From NCBI RefSeq assembly GCF_000308455.1, contig NZ_BAFP01000031.1:1-64000 (forward strand): a DNA stretch of 64,000 bases, read 5' to 3'. Shown here piece after piece: positions 25,432-34,578 of this stretch (positions are counted from its first letter, which is position 1; the number at the start of each line of letters is the position of its first letter). Source of the DNA: Nocardia abscessus NBRC 100374. GTDB taxonomy: Bacteria; Actinomycetota; Actinomycetes; Mycobacteriales; Mycobacteriaceae. The notes under the pieces were generated by a model. The model did no database searches and had not been told where the DNA came from. It worked only from the letters and a program-made list of their open reading frames with translations. Position numbers and translations under genes: made by a program.

Positions 25432-26427
25432 ATGCGGGTGCTGGTCACCGGCGCGGCCGGATTCCTCGGCGGGCACCTGTCCCGGGCGCTGACCGCCGCG
25501 GGGCACCGAGTGGCCGGGGCGGATCTGCTGCTCGACCAAGTGCACGGGCCGGACGCGCGAGCGCCGGAAGAGGTTGCGCGAGTCGACGTGCGCGACGCCG
25601 AAGCGCTCGCCCCGCTGCTGGACGGCGTGGACGTGGTCTGCCACTTCGCGGGCATCACCGCGGGCGCGCAGGCCGCCGACTTCGCCTCGCACAACGACCT
25701 CGGGACCGCCGTGCTGCTCGGGGCCATGGAGCGGGCCCGGGTCGGTCGCCTGGTGCTCGCCTCATCGATCGCCGTCTACGGCGAGGGCCGCTATCGCGGC
25801 GCGCACAGCGGCCCGTTCTTCCCCACCCTGCGTCGCAGAGCCGATCTCGACCGCGGCATGTTCGACCATCGCGCTCCGCGCACCGGCGAGGTGCTGACCT
25901 GGGAACCGGTCGGGGAGGACGCGCCGTTGCGTCCGCGCGGCCCTTACGCGGCGAGCAAAGTCGCGCAGGAGCACTACGCGCTCGCCTGGGGATTGGCGAC
26001 CGGCGGCGCGGTCACCGCGCTGCGCATGCACAACGTCTACGGCCCCGGAGCACGCGCGGGACTGGTGGGGCGGCTGCGCGCCGAACTGGCGCAGGGACTC
26101 GCGCCGCAGGTGTTCGAAGACGGCGGGCAGGTCCGGGATTTCCTCCACGTCGGTGACGCGGTCGCGGCCACCGTCGCGGCGGTCGAGCGGGCGCTGCCCG
26201 GCTTCGTCGCAGTGAACATCGCCTCGGGGCGGCCGATCACGGTGTGGGAGGTGGCCTCGATCATGGCGCGCGCCCGCGGCGGCCCCGCGCCGGTGGTGAC
26301 CGGCCGATACCGGATCGGCGACGTCCGGCATTTCGTCGCCGACCCGGAAAGGGCGAGACACGCATTGGATTTCACGGCCACCGTGGCGCCTGCGCAGGGA
26401 CTGGCCGAGTTCGCGGCCGCCGACTGA
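25432..26427 (+). CDS. NAD-dependent epimerase/dehydratase (GalE-like extended SDR)
   Basis: The 331-residue protein has an N-terminal Rossmann motif MRVLVTGAAGFLGGHL and the extended-SDR catalytic set: Ser in VLASSIAVYG and Tyr-x3-Lys in PYAASKVAQEHYAL. The C-terminal part holds a substrate domain with DFLHVGDAVAATVAAVE. It should act on a nucleotide sugar, but the substrate is not clear. It begins five bases after mtnP and is co-transcribed with it, as in mycobacterial genomes. Confidence 0.87.
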   Translation: MRVLVTGAAGFLGGHLSRALTAAGHRVAGADLLLDQVHGPDARAPEEVARVDVRDAEALAPLLDGVDVVCHFAGITAGAQAADFASHNDLGTAVLLGAMERARVGRLVLASSIAVYGEGRYRGAHSGPFFPTLRRRADLDRGMFDHRAPRTGEVLTWEPVGEDAPLRPRGPYAASKVAQEHYALAWGLATGGAVTALRMHNVYGPGARAGLVGRLRAELAQGLAPQVFEDGGQVRDFLHVGDAVAATVAAVERALPGFVAVNIASGRPITVWEVASIMARARGGPAPVVTGRYRIGDVRHFVADPERARHALDFTATVAPAQGLAEFAAAD

Positions 26428-26460
26428 TTCGTCGCCGCCCGGTCGGCCGGATGCGGCCGC

Positions 26461-27303
26461 TCAGCTCGGCGTGGGCGCGAACTCGCCGGCGTGCGCGGTC
26501 GCCCACTGCTCGAAGGTGCGCGGCGATCGGCCGGTCACCTGCTCGACGGTCGGATAGAGCGTCGCCTCGTCCAGCGCGCCCTCGACGAAGAAGTTGAGGA
26601 ACGCATCGACGTACTCCCGGGGCATGGTGGCGGCGAGTTCGGCCTCGGTCTCGTCGTCGCCGAGTTCGTGCGCCACCAGCGGCCGGTTCAGCACCGCGGC
26701 GAGCACTGCGACCTGCTCCGCCGGTCGCAACGCCTGCGGGCCGGTGAGCTCGAGCACCTGACCTTCCAGTCCGTCCCGAGTGAGCGCCGCGGCCGCGACC
26801 GCCGCGATATCGGCGGGGTCGATCGCGCCGACCCGGACACCGGGGAACTGCACGCGGACGACGTCGCCCGCGGCGAGCTGCGGCAGCCAGCGCAGCGCGT
26901 TCGACATGAACGACCGCGGCCGCAGGAACGTCCAGCTCAGCTCGGAGGCGCGCACCGCGTCCTCGGACAGCGTCATGTAGCGGGACACGGCGTTGTCCAT
27001 GTCCCGCAGCGCGGCCGAACCACCGGAGAGCAGAGCGACCCGGCGCACCCCGGCCTTGTTCGCGCGATCCAACAGACCGGACAGGTCGTTGTAGCCAGGC
27101 AGCAGGAACATTCCGTCCACGCCCTCGAGTGCGTCGGCCAGCGTCTCCGGCCGGTTGAGATCACCGGTGACGGCCTCGACACCGGGGGCGAGCGCCGCCT
27201 TGGCGGGGTCGCGCACCAGCGCTCGCACCTGTTCGCCCGCTTCGCTCAGGGTCCGCACCAGTTCCGCGCCGACATTCCCGGTGGCGCCGGTTACCAGAAT
27301 CAT
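26461..27303 (-). CDS. NmrA-like NAD(P)H-binding SDR-fold protein
   Basis: The 280-residue protein has an N-terminal dinucleotide-binding motif MILVTGATGNVGAELVRTL and RALVRDPAKAALAPGVEAVT, typical of atypical SDRs in the NmrA/HSCARG group. A Tyr-Lys catalytic pair is not evident, consistent with a sensor or a quinone reductase-like role. The C-terminal half contains ELTGPQALRPAEQVAVLA. Frames running upstream of the ATG at 27303 are low-complexity and not coding. Substrate unknown. Confidence 0.85.
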   Translation of the reverse strand: MILVTGATGNVGAELVRTLSEAGEQVRALVRDPAKAALAPGVEAVTGDLNRPETLADALEGVDGMFLLPGYNDLSGLLDRANKAGVRRVALLSGGSAALRDMDNAVSRYMTLSEDAVRASELSWTFLRPRSFMSNALRWLPQLAAGDVVRVQFPGVRVGAIDPADIAAVAAAALTRDGLEGQVLELTGPQALRPAEQVAVLAAVLNRPLVAHELGDDETEAELAATMPREYVDAFLNFFVEGALDEATLYPTVEQVTGRSPRTFEQWATAHAGEFAPTPS

Positions 27304-27366
27304 TTCTACTCCGTGTTCGATTTGCAGCGCCTTCGGCGCTGCGTGTTCGCGGCCCCCTGGTGGCTC

Positions 27367-27404
27367 GGGCCGCGAACGGACAATGCTCGGTCTCGCTTCG
27401 CTCG
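27367..27404 (+). repeat. Dispersed 38-bp repeat, copy 1
   Basis: GGGCCGCGAACGG, four variable bases, then TGCTCGGTCTCGCTTCGCTCG. A near-identical copy is at 58163-58200, also just downstream of a gene. A shorter related piece is at 58499-58516. Confidence 0.85.
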
Positions 27405-27471
27405 GAAGACGGGGCTGAGCCGATGCTGGTTGCGTGTGGGGGCACACGCGGCATCTAGTGCTCACCCGTCC

Positions 27472-27523
27472 AGTTGCGGTGTTCCTGCAGCGCCCCGTGA
27501 GTTGGGGTGTTCCTGCAGTGCCC
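27472..27523 (+). repeat. 24-bp imperfect direct repeat
   Basis: Two copies with the core GGTGTTCCTGCAG start 28 bases apart (27472-27495, 27500-27523) and differ at two positions. No gene is nearby. Confidence 0.8.
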
Positions 27524-27824
27524 ATGACGCTGGCTCGGGGGTGTGATCGGGTTGCGGCTGCGGTGCCGCGAACGGGTAATGGTTTCTGTCGGCCATAGGG
27601 TATCCGGTGCCCTCGAGACCAGGTATTTGTCAATGTCGGGAAGTGTTGCGCCGGAGCAGTTTCGAGTGAGTCGGTGTCGGTCGGTGCGTGGATCGCAGGT
27701 GTGGATCACCATGATCACCCGGTGTTTTGAGTCGACGAGGATCGGGTGATCGGCGTCGAGGTGGCAGCCCGCCAGGGTGATGGTGGCGTGGTGGCGTCGT
27801 GGTGGCGTCGGGTGGTGTGGTGTG

Positions 27825-27939
27825 GTGGTGTCGTGGTGTCGTGGTGTCGTGGTGTCGTGGTGTCGTGGTGTCGTGGTGTCGTGGTGTCGTGGTGTCGTGG
27901 TGTCGTGGTGTCGTGGTGTCGTGGTGTCGTGGTGTCGTG
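27825..27939 (+). repeat. 8-bp tandem repeat array, about 14 copies
   Basis: The unit TCGTGGTG repeats without error over about 115 bp, flanked by degenerate GTGGCG/GTGTGG-type units. Such perfect short arrays expand and contract by slippage. The strand is strongly asymmetric (G and T on +). Confidence 0.95.
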
Positions 27940-28216
27940 CGGGTCGTGGTGGCGTGCGCGGTGCTCGGCGGCTCCGTCTCCTTGCGCGTTGCATCCACCG
28001 GCCGTGTGAGCGCAGCCGCGACTCAGCCGCGGGTGGGATCGCGCAGGACGTGCACGTCGGCGGGAGATCGCCCGCGCCGCGAACGTGGGGGTGGCGCTGT
28101 ACGAGCCGCTGGAGCGCGTCGAGCACTTTGCGGTGCGCGGTTCAGCCGACCGGTTTCGCATGCTTCCGCGTGCGGCGGTGACCGATTGTGGATAGGTCCC
28201 GAGTTAGGCTCGCCCG

Positions 28217-28777
28217 GTGGATACTCCGTTGCGGCTCGAGGTCATCGTGGCCAGTGTGCGTCCGGAGCGGTTCGCGCCGGTAGTCGCGGACTGGTTCCTG
28301 CGCACTGTGCGTGGCCATCCCGAATTCGACACGGGCGTCATTGATCTGGCGCACACGCCGTTGCCGGTCGAGCTCACCGAGAACGAGGAGACCACGGCCT
28401 ATCGCGCACGACTGCGGGATGCGGACGCGTTCGTCGTCGTCACCTCCGAGTACAACCACGGCTACCCGGCGTCGCTGAAGACGGCTTTCGACACCGCGAA
28501 ACACGAGTGGCGCGCAAAACCCATCGCTTTCGTCTCCTATGGGGGCCTCTCCGGTGGCCTGCGGGCGGTGGAGCAGCTGCGCCAAGTCGTCGCCGAGATC
28601 CATATGGTCTCGGTCCGCGAGACGGTCAGTTTTCATCAGGCCAAGAAGCGATTCGACGACACCGGTGACACAAGCGACGGTGCCGCTATCGATGCGGCGG
28701 GCCGGATGCTGCGCCAATTGGCCTGGTGGGCCCGCACTTTGCGAGCCGCTCGGGGCGCCGATCCGTATCCCGGTTAG
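28217..28777 (+). CDS. NADPH-dependent FMN reductase-family flavoprotein
   Basis: The 186-residue flavodoxin-fold protein resembles the NADPH-dependent FMN/azo/chromate reductase family. It has the substrate and FMN loop VVVTSEYNHGYPASLKTAFD, SYGGLSGGLRAVEQLRQV after it, and an N-terminal strand LEVIVASVRPERF. It probably reduces FMN, quinones or xenobiotics. The stop is only three bases from the end of the convergent eccE gene, with no room for a terminator. Confidence 0.9.
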   Translation: MDTPLRLEVIVASVRPERFAPVVADWFLRTVRGHPEFDTGVIDLAHTPLPVELTENEETTAYRARLRDADAFVVVTSEYNHGYPASLKTAFDTAKHEWRAKPIAFVSYGGLSGGLRAVEQLRQVVAEIHMVSVRETVSFHQAKKRFDDTGDTSDGAAIDAAGRMLRQLAWWARTLRAARGADPYPG

Positions 28778-28780
28778 CCG

Positions 28781-30424
28781 CTAGTGGGTCGCCATGGCGC
28801 GGCGGCCGCGCGGCTGGCCGATGTAGGTGGCCTCGCTGGGGATGGACACCAGCGTCAGATCGACCTGCGCCGTGCCGGTGCGCAGCACCACGTGGTTACC
28901 GATCGCGCCCGGTTGATGGATGGCCAGGTCGGGCCGGCTGGCGGGCCAGCCCATCGGATCGCCCGTGACGTAGATGGTGGTGACGCCCGCGTGCGGGGCC
29001 GGGGCGAGCACCCCGTCCACCACCGTGGCGGTGAATCCCGCGTCGGACTGGTGGGTTTCGACCGCGATGGTCAGCCGCTCCGGATTTCCGATCGTGGTGA
29101 CCAAGTTCTCCCATGCCCGCGCCCGGTCGGTGCGGATGAGGATCCGTTCGCCGACCGCGAGTGCGCGGAACACCAACTGCTGCGCCAGGTACAGCTCGCC
29201 CGCGACGTACACCGTTGAGATGCCCACGCCGACGATGCGGACCGCGACGCCATTGCCTTCGTCGTCCGATCCGATGAGCTGCCCGCAGCCGGAGGAGGGC
29301 AGGTGCAGATCGTCGACCACGTCGATCAGGTGCTCGATCATCGGGACGGTGTGGTCCACACCGGGCACCGCGATCGGCAGGTGGGCCAGCAGTCCGTCGC
29401 GATGGCGGCCGTTCATCGAGACCATGCCCGGCAGCTCGGAGCGCTCCGGCAGCTCGCGGGCGGTCAGCCGCCAGGCGGCGCCGATGTTCACCGACTCGGC
29501 CGAATTGCCGGGGCGCAGGCGCACAGCCACGGTGGTGCCCCGCGACGGTGCGACCCACAGCTGGGCGAGCAGATCGGAGTCGAGCCGCTTGGGGTCGACG
29601 GCGCTGCCGACGTTCACGCTGTTGCCGATTTCGGCGTAACGCCAACGATGTTCGAGTGCGCGCGGGTCGTAACCGCTGGTGATCTGCAGGACCGCCTTGC
29701 GGATCTCGGGCGCCGTGAGGATACGGGCGTTGCAGTCGGCGTCCTCGAGCGTGCGCATGATCCGCTGGGTGGCGATGGTGACCGCCCGCGAGGCGCCTTC
29801 CGCCCCGCCGCCGCGGCGGGCCGTGGCCTCCGGGCATGCCACCGCGTCGAAGCTGATCGCCAGCCACACCGTGCGGTGGGCGGTGGCGGGCAGCGGGCCC
29901 AGCAGCGATTCGTAGATCTTGCCCGCGGGCGTGCCGGAACGGCTGCGGTGCCCGTGGCTGATGATGTCGATGCCGCTGAGCAGGATGTCGTGCTGGTTCA
30001 GGCATTTCGCCAGCTCCGCCAGCGGAAGCAGGTGCGAGGCGTGCACCGTGGTGCGTGCGATCCTGGTCAGCCCGCCGGGCGGCGGCAGCACCTCGACCAC
30101 CGTCACCACGCGGCTGCCGTCCCAGTACAGGCCGAGCGAACGTCCATCCGTGCCGCGGTAGTCGACGGTGTCGCCGATCTCGTAGTCCCGGCGGGTGAGG
30201 TAGCGCCCCCAGGTGGCGATCCAGTCCAGCATGGTGCGTTTGGCGACCGGAATCAGTGGAATCAGCGCGACGACCACCGCCACGCCGAACGCGGGCAACC
30301 CCGGCAGACCGGCGAACAGCGCGACGACTCCGACAACCAACCCGATGAGCTGCGCGGCCAGCAAGTTCTGCATCGAGATGCGCCCGAGCAACGGTCGTGG
30401 TCCCGCGCCGGCCGGTTCCGCCAT
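28781..30424 (-). CDS. eccE: Type VII secretion protein EccE
   Basis: EccE is a peripheral subunit of the ESX membrane complex. The 547-residue protein has two closely spaced N-terminal helices (about 19-63) then RTMLDWIATWGRYLTRRDYE and a soluble domain, with a family-typical VVEVLPPPGGLTRIAR region. The C-terminal part contains DPMGWPASRPDLAIHQPGA. Mycobacterium tuberculosis ESX-4 lacks EccE, but ESX-4 of some other actinomycetes has it. It stands apart from mycP-eccD-eccC by about 1 kb of small genes. Confidence 0.88.
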   Translation of the reverse strand: MAEPAGAGPRPLLGRISMQNLLAAQLIGLVVGVVALFAGLPGLPAFGVAVVVALIPLIPVAKRTMLDWIATWGRYLTRRDYEIGDTVDYRGTDGRSLGLYWDGSRVVTVVEVLPPPGGLTRIARTTVHASHLLPLAELAKCLNQHDILLSGIDIISHGHRSRSGTPAGKIYESLLGPLPATAHRTVWLAISFDAVACPEATARRGGGAEGASRAVTIATQRIMRTLEDADCNARILTAPEIRKAVLQITSGYDPRALEHRWRYAEIGNSVNVGSAVDPKRLDSDLLAQLWVAPSRGTTVAVRLRPGNSAESVNIGAAWRLTARELPERSELPGMVSMNGRHRDGLLAHLPIAVPGVDHTVPMIEHLIDVVDDLHLPSSGCGQLIGSDDEGNGVAVRIVGVGISTVYVAGELYLAQQLVFRALAVGERILIRTDRARAWENLVTTIGNPERLTIAVETHQSDAGFTATVVDGVLAPAPHAGVTTIYVTGDPMGWPASRPDLAIHQPGAIGNHVVLRTGTAQVDLTLVSIPSEATYIGQPRGRRAMATH

Positions 30425-30683
30425 CGTCGTCCCCCAAGTACCCGATATCGGCCGCTCCACTGTGGCCGAGCTGAACAACAGTCCCCGGGAACTGTACTGC
30501 GTTCGGCGGGCGTGAGCACCGTTCGGGGGAGGAATAGGCGAGTGCTCGGGCGGTCCGATCCTGGCGTGCGCGGTGTCAGCGCGGTGCGGCAAGCAGCGCT
30601 CGAACGGCCGGCGGCCCGTACAACGGGGACAGAGACAAGCAGAACCGCAACCGCCGATGAGGGCGCAATCCAGAGGAGGAGTC

Positions 30684-30935
30684 ATGGCAGGCGACCGATA
30701 CCAGATCAACCATTTTTCGCAGTCGAACCCGGCTGGTCCAGGACAGGGGGATGTTGCGGCGTTGCTTCGGACGATCGCGGCTTCGATCGAGCAGCTCGGC
30801 GACGTTTCGGTCCAGGACCTTGTCCTGCACAACGAAATCACGTCCGAGGGCGCGTGGCCTTCGATCACCGTCTACTACAGCCGCCACCAGTCTCGGGTAC
30901 AAGCATCAGCAGGACGTGATGGTGGCCCATTATGA
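30684..30935 (+). CDS. Conserved small protein of unknown function
   Basis: This 83-residue protein has an N-terminal YQINHFSQSNPAGPGQGDVA and a middle EQLGDVSVQDLVLHNEITSE, a pattern I recall from small proteins in many actinomycetes. It ends in a polar tail. It has no signal peptide or membrane helix. AGAGGAGG lies just before the ATG at 30684. It is divergent from eccE; a role in secretion is possible but unsupported. Confidence 0.7.
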   Translation: MAGDRYQINHFSQSNPAGPGQGDVAALLRTIAASIEQLGDVSVQDLVLHNEITSEGAWPSITVYYSRHQSRVQASAGRDGGPL

Positions 30936-31088
30936 CGCCGGATAGGCGCCTCGTGAAAAGGCTTGGGAGAAACGAAAATTGAAGCGGCAAGAGCACGTAC
31001 CCCCGGATTGGTAGCCGTTGCCGATTCCGGTACCCTCCGAGTCGGCGAGAGGGAGTTCTCGCCACAGATATGGAGGGGATTCACCAAG

Positions 31089-31328
31089 ATGAAGCGCACC
31101 GCATACAAATTGGCGATCGGGTTCACCGCCGCGATCGCGGCCGGCACTGTCGCCGCGTCGACTGCGGGAACCGCCGCCGCCCAACCGATGCGTACCAGCC
31201 ACGGCATGACTTACAAGGAGTGCATGACAACGGGCAAGGACAGTTTCCGGCGGATGTACCACAAGGAAGCGGTCTGCGTCGGAGACGGCTACGGGTACTA
31301 CAAATTGGAGCTCGCACCCGGACAGTAA
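31089..31328 (+). CDS. Small secreted protein of unknown function
   Basis: The 79-residue product has a signal peptide (MKRTAYKLAIGFTAAIAAGT and an AAA-Q cleavage region near residue 32). The mature part is about 47 residues with two Cys (YKECM and AVCVGDG), likely forming one disulfide. It is followed by a 16-bp inverted repeat and the mycP terminator. The ATG at 31089 is preferred because it begins directly before the signal peptide. Function is not recognisable. Confidence 0.68.
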   Translation: MKRTAYKLAIGFTAAIAAGTVAASTAGTAAAQPMRTSHGMTYKECMTTGKDSFRRMYHKEAVCVGDGYGYYKLELAPGQ

Positions 31329-31345
31329 GTCCGCCCGAGTTTCAA

Positions 31346-31406
31346 GATCAGTGGCACATGGCGGAGACCTGTTGTCGCGAAATAGCGCAGCCATGTGCCA
31401 CTGATC
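31346..31406. repeat. 16-bp perfect inverted repeat with 29-base interior
   Basis: GATCAGTGGCACATGG (31346-31361) and its exact reverse complement (31391-31406) flank CGGAGACC...GCGCAG. It could be a terminator of the small secreted gene or a miniature mobile-element end pair. No T-run is present. Confidence 0.75.
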
Positions 31407-31413
31407 ATGCTCG

Positions 31414-31453
31414 GCCGGTCGTCGGCCCGCTCGCGAGCGGGCCGACGACCGGC
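31414..31453. terminator. Very strong 20-bp palindromic terminator
   Basis: The segment is a nearly continuous palindrome centred on TCGCGA, reading GCCGGTCGTCGGCCCGCTCG on one arm. It reaches the stop of mycP and serves the convergent genes. Confidence 0.85.
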
Positions 31454-32931
31454 TACGTATCGTCGCCGTGGATGCCGAATCTGCGCCGGATGGGGAACGA
31501 TGCGAGCATTCCCAAGACGAGCAGTGAGGTGACGGCCCCACTTCCGATCAGCGCGACATCGCGGGCGCGATTGTTCGGCGGCGGTGTCGGCGCAGGTATC
31601 GGGAGCTGAACACTCTTGGCCGGAGACGGTCGCTTCGGCGGCAATGTACGGCCTACCTCTGCGGTCAAGGCCTGAACGGGATCGACAGCGCCGTAGCCGA
31701 CGTAGGGGTTCCATCCCTCCGCGGGGGCGTGGGCGGTGGCCTGAATCCGTTTGATGACCTCCAGCGCGCTCAACTCCGGGAAACGCGCTCGCACAAGGGC
31801 CGCAACACCCGAAACCAACGGTGTGGCGAAACTGGTGCCTTGAATCGGCCCGAGCCGTCCCTGTTGATTGACGCTGCCGACTTGGACCGCGGTTCCTCTG
31901 CTGTTCGGATCGTTGAACAGTGGATCGAGGGAAGTGATGTTCTCGCCGGGCGCCGCGACGCCCAGCCATGGCCCGGGAACGGTGAACGTCGACCGCTGTC
32001 CGTTCCCGTTGACGGAACCGACAGTGAGCACGTAGTCGTCATAGCGCGCCGGCGACACGTTCAGGTCTACCTTGCTCCATGGGTCTGCTGCGGGGTCGAG
32101 AGGATCGATCACCGCGTTGGTGCCCTTGCAGCTGTCGGAGTTGTTCTCTCCGCTGTTGCCTGCCGCTACCACAACGACCACGTTCTTCTCGATCGCCGCG
32201 TACCGGACCGCCGCCCCCAGATCGGTGTCCTCGAATGGTTCGGAAGTCGGCCTGCACGCGACTTCGGACACGTTGATCACGGTGGCGCCCATGTCCGCCG
32301 CGCGTCGGATCGCCGAAGCCATCGTGCGAGTGGTGCCGTATCCCTGGGGCAATGCGTCGGGGCCCTTGTCCCGGTTCGCGCCCTCCTTCTGATACAGCCT
32401 GCTGGTCTGGCGGATGGTGAGTATCTGCGCCTCCGGAGCGACTCCCGAGAAGCCCTGACCGTCGACCTCCGTCGCCGCTATCAGCCCCGCGACCAATGTG
32501 CCGTGCGCATCGCAGTCCTCGGTTCCGTCACCACTGCTGACGTAGTCGCCACCCGCGATCAGCCCCGGCAGTCGCGGATGCCGGGCGACACCGGTGTCGA
32601 TCACCGCCACGAGTTGGCCCGCGCCCCGGGAGAATCGCCAGGCGTGTTCGAGGTTGAGCGCGCGTTGCGCCTCCGGGATGGACGGCCCGTTGCCGCCGGA
32701 CCCGGTGCTGACGCACGGGGTGTTCGACGCCCGCTCGGTCTTGTCCGGTGGAGCGGCCGGATCGCCCGGGGGCGGTGCCGTATCCGGGCTCACGATCGGT
32801 TTCTCCGCGTGCGCGTGCGGGGTTGCGGCGGTCGCGCCGAATCCGACGGACATGCTGAGCGCGAGAACGCACGCGGCCGCTCCCGTTCGAACCACACGGA
32901 AACGAGGGCGGTCCAAGGGTTTCTGGATCAT
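31453..32931 (-). CDS. mycP: Mycosin MycP (subtilisin-like serine protease), second locus
   Basis: The 492-residue protease has a signal peptide (about 1-43), catalytic Asp112 (AVIDTGVARHPR), His143 (DCDAHGTLVAG), oxyanion Asn259 (AAGNSGENN) and Ser367 (GTSFATPLVSG). The C-terminal helix (DVALIGSGAVTSLLVLGMLA) is followed by a basic tail. Four Cys are present. It follows eccD by ten bases on the same strand, forming an eccD-mycP operon. Compared with the first copy it is about 20 residues longer and has a Pro-rich linker after the signal. Mycosins stabilise the ESX complex. Confidence 0.94.
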   Translation of the reverse strand: MIQKPLDRPRFRVVRTGAAACVLALSMSVGFGATAATPHAHAEKPIVSPDTAPPPGDPAAPPDKTERASNTPCVSTGSGGNGPSIPEAQRALNLEHAWRFSRGAGQLVAVIDTGVARHPRLPGLIAGGDYVSSGDGTEDCDAHGTLVAGLIAATEVDGQGFSGVAPEAQILTIRQTSRLYQKEGANRDKGPDALPQGYGTTRTMASAIRRAADMGATVINVSEVACRPTSEPFEDTDLGAAVRYAAIEKNVVVVVAAGNSGENNSDSCKGTNAVIDPLDPAADPWSKVDLNVSPARYDDYVLTVGSVNGNGQRSTFTVPGPWLGVAAPGENITSLDPLFNDPNSRGTAVQVGSVNQQGRLGPIQGTSFATPLVSGVAALVRARFPELSALEVIKRIQATAHAPAEGWNPYVGYGAVDPVQALTAEVGRTLPPKRPSPAKSVQLPIPAPTPPPNNRARDVALIGSGAVTSLLVLGMLASFPIRRRFGIHGDDT

Positions 32932-32941
32932 CGATCCCAGC

Positions 32942-34408
32942 TCACAGGCCGCGGACGAGTGAGTAGAGATCCGCTACCCAGAAGGCCAGCGGCAGCACGG
33001 CGGCGACGAAGGTGTACTCGAGCAGTTCGACGCCGCGGCGCATCGGCGGGGTGGCCGACTGGTTCGGGATGACGATGCCGAGGATCAGCGCCGCGACCAG
33101 GGCCACCATCGCCGCGCCGAAGACGGCCAGCGGCTGGTGCATCGCGAAACCGGCGCCCACCAGCATGATCAGCACGATCGCCGCGCCGCCCGCGATGAGC
33201 ACGACGGCCTGCTCCGCACCGGCGTAGGTGCGGCTGCGGAACATCAGTACCGCGGCGCAGACCAGCGCGAGCGCGATGCCCGGCCAGTACGGGTCGCCGG
33301 ACGCCGGGTCGGTGGCCGCGAGCGCGCCGATGGCAGTGACCAGCGTGGTCGCCGCGACGAGACCGGCGAGGTACATGCGGGCGCGTTCCGACTTCACCCG
33401 CAGCGCCTCCATGGTCGGCAGCGCGCGGTGATCGTCCGGATCGTCCTCGGTCGGGTCGATCGGGGTGCCCGGCGAAGGGACCGGCGGCAGCGGCAGTTTC
33501 GCCAGCAGCATGGATATCCGTGGGGCGAGGGAGAGCCCGACGAGACCGAGCGCCGCCGCGCCGGCGCCGATCGCGCGCTCCGGCTGGCCGGTGAGCAGGC
33601 CGACCAGTGCCGCGGGCACCGCGTACGCGGCGAGCGTGGCCACGCCGATGAACAGCGCGAGGCCGACGCCGGTGACCCGCCATGCCAGGATCGCCGTCGC
33701 GCCCGCGAGGACCGATCCGAGCAGGACGTGCGCCCAGCCGTAATGGTCCGGCACGAAGAGCATGCCGGCGCTGAAGGCGGCGGGCAGTGCGCAGCCGCCG
33801 AGCACCAGTGCGGTGCCGGTGTCGCCGTACATCCTGCTCAGCACCATCGCCGCGACCACGAGCAGGATCGCGACCACCAGCGCGATCGAACCGCCCACCG
33901 CGATCGGCAGTGAGCCGGGGGACAGCAGCAGGCCGAGGCAGCCGACGATCATGGTGACCGCCGCGAGCACCGAGCCGGTGATCCGCGCGACTCGCGGGGT
34001 CCAGCTGCGGTAATGGTCGGTGTCGGCGATCGCGACGTTGTACATGATGTCGTCGAACAGCGGCGTCGGCGCGGTATGCGAAGCGCTTTCCAGCATCAGC
34101 AGTTCGCCGTCGCGGACTCCGTGCTCGCCGAGGCTGAGCGAGTTGGAGAACGGCGGATGGCCGATCCGCGCGAGCACCCATTCCGCGGGCTCGTAGCGCT
34201 CGCCCTCGTTGTCGAAGTCGTTGCTGCGGCTGTGCTGGGCGACCATGTCGACCACGCTCGGAATGACCAGCGCGACCGGCACGTCGACCGGTATGGCCAT
34301 GTCGACCTGGGTGTGCTTGGCCAGAATCGTCACCCGGGCGAGGTCGGGCGCGCGGACGATCCCGCGCGAGGATTCTTCGTCGATGTGGTCAAGTCGCGCG
34401 TGCGTCAA
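32942..34408 (-). CDS. eccD: Type VII secretion membrane protein EccD, second locus
   Basis: The 488-residue protein has an N-terminal ubiquitin-like domain (about 17-110, LARVTILAKHTQVDMAIPVD) and about 11 membrane helices, the EccD architecture. The ATP-independent EccD dimers form the channel-lining part of ESX complexes. The TTG at 34408 is the probable start since the domain begins close after it and a GGGGGA site precedes; no suitable ATG lies upstream. A longer frame to 34552 adds Arg-rich noise. It diverges from eccC, sharing a 170-bp promoter region. Confidence 0.9.
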   Translation of the reverse strand: MTHARLDHIDEESSRGIVRAPDLARVTILAKHTQVDMAIPVDVPVALVIPSVVDMVAQHSRSNDFDNEGERYEPAEWVLARIGHPPFSNSLSLGEHGVRDGELLMLESASHTAPTPLFDDIMYNVAIADTDHYRSWTPRVARITGSVLAAVTMIVGCLGLLLSPGSLPIAVGGSIALVVAILLVVAAMVLSRMYGDTGTALVLGGCALPAAFSAGMLFVPDHYGWAHVLLGSVLAGATAILAWRVTGVGLALFIGVATLAAYAVPAALVGLLTGQPERAIGAGAAALGLVGLSLAPRISMLLAKLPLPPVPSPGTPIDPTEDDPDDHRALPTMEALRVKSERARMYLAGLVAATTLVTAIGALAATDPASGDPYWPGIALALVCAAVLMFRSRTYAGAEQAVVLIAGGAAIVLIMLVGAGFAMHQPLAVFGAAMVALVAALILGIVIPNQSATPPMRRGVELLEYTFVAAVLPLAFWVADLYSLVRGL

Positions 34409-34578
34409 GCTTCCCCCAACTCGGTCTTCTACCTCGTGATTCCGCAGCCTCGCGGGCCGAGTGCGAGCTTGCGAACCCAGGGTCCGGGCAGCAGAATGCT
34501 GGTCGAACTGTACGACATGTCGGCTGTCACCTCTACACTGAGGCCGGATCACAGCTGGCCGAAGGGGGATTCTCGTCG
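34409..34578. promoter_or_regulatory. Divergent promoter region between eccD and eccC
   Basis: The 170 bases must hold promoters for eccD-mycP and eccC. On the + strand a -10-like TACACT lies about 50 bases before the eccC start. No clear operator was found. Confidence 0.4.

Larger units (their letters stand above)
27304..28216. other. Gene-poor, repeat-rich interval
   Basis: I see no credible gene in this 0.9-kb stretch. It holds one copy of a dispersed 38-bp element (27367-27404, 35/38 identical to 58163-58200), a 24-bp direct repeat (27472-27495 and 27500-27523, 22/24 identical) and an 8-bp tandem array (27825-27939). Long open frames here encode only repeats such as HHDTTT and have no family resemblance. 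It may be a remnant of a lost gene or element. Confidence 0.7.

Noticed and set aside
27825..27939. CRISPR array
   Set aside because: Units are 8 bp and contiguous without spacers, and no cas genes are present.
27455..28126. Minus-strand frame with HHDTTT repeats
   Set aside because: It is a translation of the 8-bp tandem array plus flanks; no start site or family match.
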